Source: an uncultured Clostridia bacterium (GTDB lineage: Bacteria; Bacillota; Clostridia; Oscillospirales; Ruminococcaceae). Taken from it: 64,000 bases of DNA. Location of the stretch: contig CANRFM010000001.1 in NCBI GenBank assembly GCA_947629905.1, positions 1-64,000 of the forward strand. The letters are read 5' to 3'. Positions 17,732 to 24,831 of this stretch are shown piece after piece. The position numbers and the translations under genes were made by a program. How positions within the stretch are numbered: position 1 is the stretch's first letter; each line of letters opens with the position of its first letter. A model generated the notes under the pieces. That model did no database searches and was not told the DNA's origin. It saw nothing but the letters and a program-made list of their open reading frames with translations.

Positions 17732-18838
17732 ATGAAACCGACTGCCCTGCTGCTTTCCCTGCTTTTGCTGTGTCTGCTGCTGCCCCTGCCCGTTCACGCA
17801 GCGGATGCCCCTGCGAAACTCCTCATCGAAGCCAATACCGGATGCATTCTCTCCGAAAGCGATGCCGACCGGATCTGCCAGCCCGGTTCGCTTGCCAAGC
17901 TCATGACCGCCTACCTGACGGCGCAGGCGGTAGAAAGCGGACGGCTCACGGAGGAGACCGTCCTCACCGCCGGAGAAAGCGTCCGGGCAGTGACGGGTGC
18001 TGTCATCTGGCTCGAACCGGGGGACAGTCTTTCCGTGAGCGAACTGCTGACGGCACTCCTTGCCGGAAATGCCAATGATGCCGCTGCCGTACTGGCGGAC
18101 AGTATTTCCGGCACGACGGAACGCTTTGTCATGGACATGAATGCTGCCGCCTTTGACTTGGGGATGCGCAGTACCCGTTTCACCTCGCCGCAGGGCTATG
18201 CCGACCCGCAGTCCCGCACAACGGCAGCCGATATGGGCTTGCTCGCCTGTGCGGTGCTCCGGTGCGAAATGCTCGTGCCGCACATGGACATTTGGCGTAC
18301 TTTCGTCAAAAACGACTCCGTGGAGATCGTCAACGAGAACACCCTCACCCGCACCTATGACGGCTGTCAGGGCATGAAAGCTGCTCATGAAGCGGGCTAT
18401 CACCTGATCGCCGCTGCCGAACGGAACGGCTTGCTGTGTGCGGCAGTTGTTTTAGGGTGTGAAACGGAGGACGAACGCTTTCCGGCGGCGAAGCAGTTAC
18501 TGGAAAAGGGCTTTTCCGGCTATCGGCTCACCTCACCGGGCTTTGCGGAGGAATTTCTGCGCCCCCTCACCGTGCAGGGCGGCACGGAAAGCGCCGTGCT
18601 GCTCACCCTCTCGCAGGTGCCCTTGCTTGCCGTGCCCCGGAACGAGGAACTGTCCTCCGTCATGGTGCTGCCCGAATACGTGCAAGCCCCCGTACAAGCC
18701 GGACAGCAGGTCGGGACGGTGTATTTCTACCACGAGGACACGCTTCTGTGTGAAACTGCCTTGCTGTCAGCGCAGACCGTCCCGGAACTGGATCTCCGGT
18801 ATGCGCTGCGCAAGATGCTGCACTTTCTGTTCTCCTGA
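17732..18838 (+). CDS. DacF-like D-Ala-D-Ala carboxypeptidase homologue with degenerate motifs
   Basis: A 368-residue secreted S11-family protein. GGAGG lies 6 bases before the ATG and the first 23 residues are a signal peptide ending HA-AD. The nucleophile motif S53-LA-K56 is present (PGSLAKLM). The second motif, normally SxN, reads N113-A-N115 in GNANDAA, and the third, normally KTG, reads K216-A-A in GMKAAHEAGYHL. Family members use these to trim pentapeptide cross-links. Loss of both the SxN Ser and the TG of KTG suggests weak or no catalysis. The C-terminal PBP5-like beta domain is present. Confidence 0.88.
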   Translation: MKPTALLLSLLLLCLLLPLPVHAADAPAKLLIEANTGCILSESDADRICQPGSLAKLMTAYLTAQAVESGRLTEETVLTAGESVRAVTGAVIWLEPGDSLSVSELLTALLAGNANDAAAVLADSISGTTERFVMDMNAAAFDLGMRSTRFTSPQGYADPQSRTTAADMGLLACAVLRCEMLVPHMDIWRTFVKNDSVEIVNENTLTRTYDGCQGMKAAHEAGYHLIAAAERNGLLCAAVVLGCETEDERFPAAKQLLEKGFSGYRLTSPGFAEEFLRPLTVQGGTESAVLLTLSQVPLLAVPRNEELSSVMVLPEYVQAPVQAGQQVGTVYFYHEDTLLCETALLSAQTVPELDLRYALRKMLHFLFS

Positions 18839-18865
18839 ACTTAATGGTATCTTAAAGAAAACCGC

Positions 18866-18894
18866 TTGACAATTTCCTCTGTTTTTGCTATACT
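18866..18894 (+). promoter_or_regulatory. Promoter of the LtaS-like gene
   Basis: TTGACA (18866-18871), 17 bases, TATACT (18889-18894), about 30 bases before the start codon. Confidence 0.85.
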
Positions 18895-18925
18895 GGATAT
18901 AGAGAAAAAAGAGGGAGGGTTCAGC

Positions 18926-20686
18926 ATGAAATTCCCTGCACTGCACAGCAAGCGTGCCGTTGTCTGCACGGCTTTGCTGTTTCCGGTTTTACTGGAGATC
19001 GCACTGTATTACAATGTTGTCTGGTATGTGCAGCTGTTCAATATATTGCTGCTCTTTTTTGCCTATGCACTTTGCATGGTACTGCTGCGCCGCCTGAAAG
19101 CGGCTATGACGGCAATTGCCATACTCATGGCTGGCTTGTCCATTGGCAATGAATTTTCCATTACCGTGCGGTCAGTCGCTTTTCAGTTTACAGATTTTTT
19201 CTGTATCGGGGATGCCATGCGGCTGTCCGGGCGGTACAGCTTTACGCCGACATGGGGTATGGCTTGGGCAATCGTCAGCAGCGGTGCATTGCTCGCTCTG
19301 GCGCTGTATCTGCTCCGGGATTACCACGACAAAGACCTGAAACGCTTCAATTTCCGCAGCGGTGCAACTGCCCTTTGCGTGGCGCTGCCCATTACGCTGA
19401 TCGCCCCCATGGAGAAATACAACGACGGCGACCTGAAATTTGACATCAACACCTTTACCCGTGAAAACGGCGTACTCTATTCCCTGTATGTCGAGGCAAA
19501 GACACACGCCATCGAACCGCCGGACGGCTATGACGCTGAAGCTGCCGCCGATGCACTCACGGAAGAGGACACCCCCTCGGCGGCACACAAGCCCAATATC
19601 ATCGTCATCATGAACGAATCTTTTTCCGATTATGACCTTGTGGGGGACATTGGCTTACAGGAGGATGTGCTGCCGTTCCTGCACAGCTTGGATGAGAACT
19701 GCATCAAGGGCAAGGCACTTGTCTCCGTGTACGGCGGCTACACCTGCAATTCCGAATGGGAATTTCTCACCGGCAACAGTATGGCTTTCCTGCCGACTGC
19801 GTGCATTCCCTACAATCAGGTCATCGAACACAAGACCTCTTCCCTCGCCTCGTCACTGGGGGCGCTGGGCTATCATACAACGGCATTTCACCCCTATCAC
19901 GGAGAAGAGTGGAAGCGGGAAGTCAATTACCCGCTGCTGGGGTTCGATACGTTCATTTCCGGGACAGACTTAGCTGAAATCGGGGAAGTGCCGGAGGGGG
20001 CGGACGAGTCGCTCTGGTTCGGCGATCTGGAGTACATACGGGGCTTCGTGAGCGATGCGGAGGACTACCGGAAGATCTATGATGTCATGGAACACAAACA
20101 GCCCGGCACGCCGGAATTTCTGTTCAATGTCACCATCCAGAATCATGGCTCGTACAGCTATGAGGGCAGCGATTTCACGGCTTCGGCATACCTGCCCGGG
20201 GCGGACGATGCGGTCAACCAGTACCTCACCATTGCCCACGAGAGCGACAAGGCACTGGAGGAGCTGATCGGCTATTTTGAGGACTATCCGGAAGATACCA
20301 TCATCCTGCTGTTCGGCGACCACCAGCCGGCAATTCCGGTCGTGTACCAAAGTTACGCTGCGGACATGACAAATCCGGTCGCCCTGCGGGAAACAAGCTA
20401 CACCGTGCCCTACCTGATGTGGGCGAATTACGATGTGGACTGGGAAAGCAAGGACTATATCAGCCTGAACTACCTCTCCGCCGTCCTGAAAGAAAATGCC
20501 GGGCTGCCCGCTGACAAGTGGGACACGTTCCGGCAGGAGGTCATGCAGACCTACCCGGCATTCAATTCCTACGGGGCATTGCAGCCGGACGGGACATTTG
20601 TCCCCCTGAAAGATGCCTTGGCATCTGACGAACTGAAACAGTATCACAAGCTGCAATATTACCGGATGTATGATGAAAATAAGTAA
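18926..20686 (+). CDS. LTA synthase-like phosphoglycerol transferase (sulfatase family)
   Basis: Start at MKFPALHSKR, 6 bases after GGGAGGG. The 586 residues comprise about five N-terminal transmembrane helices (to about residue 165) followed by an extracellular alkaline phosphatase/sulfatase-fold domain. The LtaS/MdoB signatures are NIIVIMNESFSDYD, with the metal-binding Glu, GGYTCNSEWEFLTG, with the Thr nucleophile, YHTTAFHPYHGE and LFGDHQPAIP. Such enzymes transfer glycerol phosphate from phosphatidylglycerol to a glycan or to lipoteichoic acid. Which polymer is made here cannot be told. Confidence 0.9.
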   Translation: MKFPALHSKRAVVCTALLFPVLLEIALYYNVVWYVQLFNILLLFFAYALCMVLLRRLKAAMTAIAILMAGLSIGNEFSITVRSVAFQFTDFFCIGDAMRLSGRYSFTPTWGMAWAIVSSGALLALALYLLRDYHDKDLKRFNFRSGATALCVALPITLIAPMEKYNDGDLKFDINTFTRENGVLYSLYVEAKTHAIEPPDGYDAEAAADALTEEDTPSAAHKPNIIVIMNESFSDYDLVGDIGLQEDVLPFLHSLDENCIKGKALVSVYGGYTCNSEWEFLTGNSMAFLPTACIPYNQVIEHKTSSLASSLGALGYHTTAFHPYHGEEWKREVNYPLLGFDTFISGTDLAEIGEVPEGADESLWFGDLEYIRGFVSDAEDYRKIYDVMEHKQPGTPEFLFNVTIQNHGSYSYEGSDFTASAYLPGADDAVNQYLTIAHESDKALEELIGYFEDYPEDTIILLFGDHQPAIPVVYQSYAADMTNPVALRETSYTVPYLMWANYDVDWESKDYISLNYLSAVLKENAGLPADKWDTFRQEVMQTYPAFNSYGALQPDGTFVPLKDALASDELKQYHKLQYYRMYDENK

Positions 20687-20693
20687 AGCAGAT

Positions 20694-20726
20694 CAGCGCA
20701 GGGCAGACACTCTGCGCTGTTTTTTA
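20694..20726 (+). terminator. Terminator of the LtaS-like gene
   Basis: CAGCGCAG, 10-base loop, CTGCGCTG, then TTTTTT. Confidence 0.85.
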
Positions 20727-20741
20727 TAAAGTAAATCCCGA

Positions 20742-20778
20742 CAAAAAACCCCCGGCACATCCGCTGTACCGGGGGTTT
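20742..20778 (-). terminator. Terminator of nifJ
   Basis: On the minus strand AACCCCCGG, 13-base loop, CCGGGGGTT, followed by TTTTGT. Confidence 0.88.
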
Positions 20779-20835
20779 CCGAATCTGCAAGACCGGGACA
20801 CTTGTCTGCGTGTTTCCGTTTTGCAGCGCTACATT

Positions 20836-23800
20836 TTACGCTTCGCCGTAAAGCTTGGTGAGCCGTGTCAGGTAGTCGTAACGATCCTTTGCGTTCTCCA
20901 GTGCTTCGTCAAACAGCTTCTCTGCACGTGCCGGGTTCTGGCGGGCAAGTGCATTGTAACGTACTTCGCCCATGAGGAAGTTCTTGTACTCCTCTGTGTT
21001 CGGAGCTTTGGAATCGAGGATGAACGGGTTCTTGCCTTCCTTCTTCAGGTCGGGGTTGTAGCGGTACAGATGCCAGTAACCTGCCTGTACAGCCTTCTTC
21101 TCCTCAGCCTGAGCAGTAGCCATACCGGTCTTGATGCCGTGGTTGATACACGGTGCATACGCAATGATGATGGACGGACCGTCATACGCCTCAGCCTCAC
21201 GGATTGCCTTCAGGCACTGTGCCTGATCAGCACCCATAGCGATATGTGCTACATAAACATAGCCATAGCTCATGGCAATACCTGCCAGATCCTTCTTCTT
21301 GACAGCCTTACCTGCTGCGGCAAACTGTGCGATCGCACCCGTCTGTGTAGCCTTGGAAGCCTGTCCGCCGGTGTTGGAATATACCTCGGTATCGAATACC
21401 ATGATGTTCACATTTCTGCCGGATGCAATGACATGATCCAGACCGCCGAAGCCGATGTCATAAGCCCAGCCGTCACCGCCGAAGATCCACTGGCTCTTCT
21501 TGCGCAGGTAGTCCTTTTCAGCCAAAATTGCCTTCGCATCGTCGCAGCCGCAAGCTTCGAGGGCAGCGATCAGCTTTTCAGCAGCCGGAGTGTTGGCAGC
21601 GCCGTCATCCTTGGTGGCAAGGAATTCTGCAATGGCAGCCTTTACATCCGGGTTTTCAGCCTTTTCAGCAAGCTTTTCTACCTTAGCGATGACACGGTTG
21701 CGCAGGGTCTCCTGACCGAGGAACATACCGTAGCCAAATTCTGCATTGTCCTCGAACAGGGAGTTCGACCAAGCCGGACCGTAGCCCTTCTTGTTTACCG
21801 TGTACGGTGTGGACGGTGCAGAGTTGCCCCAGATAGAGGAGCAGCCGGTTGCATTGGCAATGTACATTCTGTCACCGAACAGCTGTGTGATGAGCTTTGC
21901 ATACGGTGTTTCGCCGCAGCCTGCACAAGCGCCGGAGAATTCGAGCAGCGGCTGCTTGAACTGCGAGCCCTTGACAGTAGCTTCTGTGAACTTTGCAGTC
22001 ACTTCCGGCTTGATGTCGGTCGTTCTGCCGAAGTCGAAGCCTGCCTGCTGGTCAAGCTGTGTTTCGAGCGGCTTCATCACGAGGGTTTCAGCCTTGTTGT
22101 TTGCCGGGCAGACATTTGCGCACACGCCGCAGCCTGTGCAGTCGAGCACGGAAACGGTCATGCTGAATTTCAGGTCGCCGATCGCAGGCTTCATCGCAGC
22201 CATCTTCATGCCGGACGGTGCAGCAGCCACATCCGCAGCGTCAAGCGTTACCGGGCGCAAAACAGCGTGCGGGCAGACATAAGCGCACTGGTTACACTGG
22301 ATACAAGTATCCGGATTCCAGCAAGGTACAGTCACAGCGATACCACGCTTTTCAAAGGCAGACGAACCGGACGGGGAAGTACCGTCAGCCAGCTCTACGA
22401 AAGTAGAAACAGGCAACTTGTCGCCCTGCTGTGCGTTGCACGGGATCTGGATCTCGTTGACGAACTTCTCGAGAGCCTTGTTGTCGCAGGTGACTTTTGC
22501 CATGCCCATGGGTGTGTCAGCTGCATTTGCCCAGCTTTCCGGGATCTGAATTTCTACCAGACCCTTATAGCCGGCATCGATAGCATTCCAGTTCTTCTCA
22601 ACAACATCCTGCCCCTTTTTGCTGTAAGAAGCTTCCGCAGCAGCTTTCATGTAGCCGAGTGCTTCCTCGAACGGAATGATGTCAGCTAACTTGAAGAATG
22701 CAGACTGGAGAATGGTGTTGATACGTGTGCCCATGCCGGTTCCCTGACCGAGCTTCACGCCGTTTACGGTGTAGAACTTGATCTTGTTCTGTGCAAGGTA
22801 TCTCTTGACCTGACCGGGCAGGTTCTTTTCGAGACCCTCCATATCCCAGATGGTGTTCAGCAGGAACGTACCGCCGGGCTTGATGTCGGAAACCATATCA
22901 TACTTGTCAATATAGCTCTGATTGTGGCAAGCCACAAAGTCAGCCTTGTTGATCAGGTAGGTGGACTTGATCGGCGTTTTGCCGAAACGCAGGTGCGAAA
23001 CGGTAACACCGCCGGACTTCTTGGAGTCGTAGGAGAAATATGCCTGTGCATACATATCCGTATGGTCGCCGATGATCTTGATGGAGTTCTTGTTTGCGCC
23101 GACCGTACCGTCAGAGCCAAGACCCCAGAACTTGCAGGAAATTGTCCCTGCCGGTGCAGTGTCCGGAGAGAAAGATGCATCGAGAGACAGATTCGTCACA
23201 TCATCCACAATGCCGAGCGTGAAGCGCTTCTTCTCGGTGTTCTTGAAGACAGCGATGATCTGGTTCGGGGTGGTATCCTTCGAGCCGAGACCGTATCTGC
23301 CGGTGAATACCGGAACGCTGTCGAACTTTGTGCCCTTGAGAGCAGCAACCACATCGAGGTACAGCGGTTCGCCGATAGAGCCGGGTTCCTTCGTTCTGTC
23401 CAGAACGGAGATCTGCTTTACCGTATCCGGCAGAGCTTCCACGAGCTTGTCTGCTGCAAACGGTCTGTACAGGCGGACACGAACCATACCATACTTACCG
23501 CCGTTGGCATTCAGGTAGTCGATCGTCTCCTCCACGGTATCCATTACGCTGCCCATTGCGATGATAACGTGCTCAGCATCCGGAGCGCCGTAGTAGTTGA
23601 ACAGCTTATAATTTGTGCCAGCCTTGGCATTGACCATGTCCATGTACTTCTCAACCACAGCCGGAATTGCATCATAGTACTTGTTGCAAGCTTCACGAGC
23701 TTGGAAGAAGATATCCGGGTTCTGTGCAGAACCTCTGAGTACCGGGTGGTTCGGGTTCAGAGCCTGATCCCGGAATGCCTGTGCAGCAGCCTTGTTGAGC

Positions 23801-24381
23801 ATTTCGCCCAGATCGGCATCGTCCCAGACCTCGATCTTCTGGATCTCGTGGGAAGTCCGGAAGCCGTCGAAGAAGTGCAGGAACGGCACTCTGCCCTCAA
23901 TGGTAGACAGGTGTGCAACAGCTGCCAAGTCCATAACCTCCTGCGGGTTAGAGGAGCAGAGCATTGCATAACCGGTCTGCCGGCAAGCGTACACGTCGGA
24001 GTGGTCGCCGAAGATGTTCAAAGCGTGGGAAGATACGCAGCGTGCAGAAACGTGGATGACGTTCGGCAGCAGCTCACCGGCGATCTTGTACATATTCGGG
24101 ATCATCAGAAGCAGACCCTGAGAAGCGGTATAGGTTGTCGTCAGCGCACCTGCGGACAGAGAGCCGTGAACCGCACCGGCAGCACCAGCTTCAGACTGCA
24201 TCTCCACAACAGTAACAGGATCGCCGAACAGGTTCTTCTTGTCCTTGGCTGACCACTGGTCTGTGACCTCAGCCATTACGGATGAAGGTGTGATCGGGTA
24301 GATCGCAGCAAGGTCCGTAAACGGATAAGACGCCCAAGCAGCGGCGTTGTTACCGTCCATGGTTTTCATTTTTCTTGCCAT
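20836..24381 (-). CDS. nifJ: Pyruvate:ferredoxin (flavodoxin) oxidoreductase, single-chain
   Basis: Oxidises pyruvate to acetyl-CoA and CO2 while reducing ferredoxin, the main pyruvate-cleaving enzyme of anaerobic fermentation. The 1181 residues are the normal length of the fused homodimeric enzyme. Recognisable parts in order: the N-terminal TPP pyrimidine domain (YPITPSSVMAE), the gamma domain, a two-cluster ferredoxin domain with CIQCNQCAYVCP and CTGCGVCANVCP, and the C-terminal TPP domain with GACAGCGETPYAKL and the FGGDGWAYDIG diphosphate site. It is monocistronic, with its own promoter and terminator. Confidence 0.98.
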   Translation of the reverse strand: MARKMKTMDGNNAAAWASYPFTDLAAIYPITPSSVMAEVTDQWSAKDKKNLFGDPVTVVEMQSEAGAAGAVHGSLSAGALTTTYTASQGLLLMIPNMYKIAGELLPNVIHVSARCVSSHALNIFGDHSDVYACRQTGYAMLCSSNPQEVMDLAAVAHLSTIEGRVPFLHFFDGFRTSHEIQKIEVWDDADLGEMLNKAAAQAFRDQALNPNHPVLRGSAQNPDIFFQAREACNKYYDAIPAVVEKYMDMVNAKAGTNYKLFNYYGAPDAEHVIIAMGSVMDTVEETIDYLNANGGKYGMVRVRLYRPFAADKLVEALPDTVKQISVLDRTKEPGSIGEPLYLDVVAALKGTKFDSVPVFTGRYGLGSKDTTPNQIIAVFKNTEKKRFTLGIVDDVTNLSLDASFSPDTAPAGTISCKFWGLGSDGTVGANKNSIKIIGDHTDMYAQAYFSYDSKKSGGVTVSHLRFGKTPIKSTYLINKADFVACHNQSYIDKYDMVSDIKPGGTFLLNTIWDMEGLEKNLPGQVKRYLAQNKIKFYTVNGVKLGQGTGMGTRINTILQSAFFKLADIIPFEEALGYMKAAAEASYSKKGQDVVEKNWNAIDAGYKGLVEIQIPESWANAADTPMGMAKVTCDNKALEKFVNEIQIPCNAQQGDKLPVSTFVELADGTSPSGSSAFEKRGIAVTVPCWNPDTCIQCNQCAYVCPHAVLRPVTLDAADVAAAPSGMKMAAMKPAIGDLKFSMTVSVLDCTGCGVCANVCPANNKAETLVMKPLETQLDQQAGFDFGRTTDIKPEVTAKFTEATVKGSQFKQPLLEFSGACAGCGETPYAKLITQLFGDRMYIANATGCSSIWGNSAPSTPYTVNKKGYGPAWSNSLFEDNAEFGYGMFLGQETLRNRVIAKVEKLAEKAENPDVKAAIAEFLATKDDGAANTPAAEKLIAALEACGCDDAKAILAEKDYLRKKSQWIFGGDGWAYDIGFGGLDHVIASGRNVNIMVFDTEVYSNTGGQASKATQTGAIAQFAAAGKAVKKKDLAGIAMSYGYVYVAHIAMGADQAQCLKAIREAEAYDGPSIIIAYAPCINHGIKTGMATAQAEEKKAVQAGYWHLYRYNPDLKKEGKNPFILDSKAPNTEEYKNFLMGEVRYNALARQNPARAEKLFDEALENAKDRYDYLTRLTKLYGEA

Positions 24382-24443
24382 GGGATATTCCTCCTAAAAC
24401 ATAATGAGATTCTGTTTGGCACACGCAATGCCTTACATTATCT

Positions 24444-24472
24444 ATAATACCATAAAACCCCGCATTTGTAAA
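24444..24472 (-). promoter_or_regulatory. Promoter of nifJ
   Basis: Minus strand TTTACA (24467-24472), 17 bases, TATTAT (24444-24449), about 60 bases before the ATG, which has AGGAGG before it. Confidence 0.75.
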
Positions 24473-24631
24473 TAGCTTTTTTGTAGAAAATTACACTTTT
24501 TTTTGCACAATTTCTACAATATCGCAAAAACTGTTTTTCTCAATTTCAGCACAAGCGACAAAAAATCCGTTTGAGGATTGTGTGAAATGTACAAAAATGT
24601 ATGTTTCGGTAGATTTTTTTGCAAAAATCCC

Positions 24632-24660
24632 TTGACGGCTGTGGGGTTTTGTTGTATAAT
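24632..24660 (+). promoter_or_regulatory. Orphan plus-strand promoter between nifJ and the xyloglucanase gene
   Basis: TTGACG (24632-24637), 17 bases, TATAAT (24655-24660). No gene on the plus strand follows; it feeds the short candidate RNA below. Confidence 0.75.
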
Positions 24661-24666
24661 GAGTAT

Positions 24667-24790
24667 AGTGTTATATACGGAATACGTATGATTAACACTC
24701 GTTTTGTTGTCTCCTTTCTTTTGTTCTACACAACAATTGATTTTATCTTATCTGATCTGTATACCGGGCTTTTTAGTCCGGTAATTTTTT
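24667..24790 (+). ncRNA. Candidate small RNA of about 120 nt
   Basis: The interval begins at the predicted start of a good promoter and ends at a hairpin TACCGG...CCGGTA followed by a T6 run at 24785-24790. A reading frame begins at 24688 but lacks a ribosome site, runs through the terminator and continues antisense to the xyloglucanase gene, so it is probably not translated. The rest of the 24382-24831 gap holds the nifJ promoter and AT-rich sequence with no other gene seen. Confidence 0.4.
24762..24790 (+). terminator. Terminator of the candidate small RNA
   Basis: TACCGG (24762-24767), 10-base loop, CCGGTA (24778-24783), then ATTTTTT on the plus strand. Confidence 0.65.
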
Positions 24791-24793
24791 ATC

Positions 24794-24828
24794 AAAAAGC
24801 TGCTCCCCCGGAAGAGGAAGCAGCTTTT
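24794..24828 (-). terminator. Terminator of the GH74 gene
   Basis: On the minus strand AAAGCTGCT pairs with AGCAGCTTT across a C/G-rich loop and is followed by TTGATAAAAAA; it lies 4 bases past the stop codon. Confidence 0.8.
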
Positions 24829-24831
24829 ACA

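Noticed and set aside
20821-24252. Long plus-strand frames opposite nifJ (622 and 442 codons)
   Set aside because: They are the mirror of a highly expressed, codon-biased gene; no ribosome sites and no recognisable domains.
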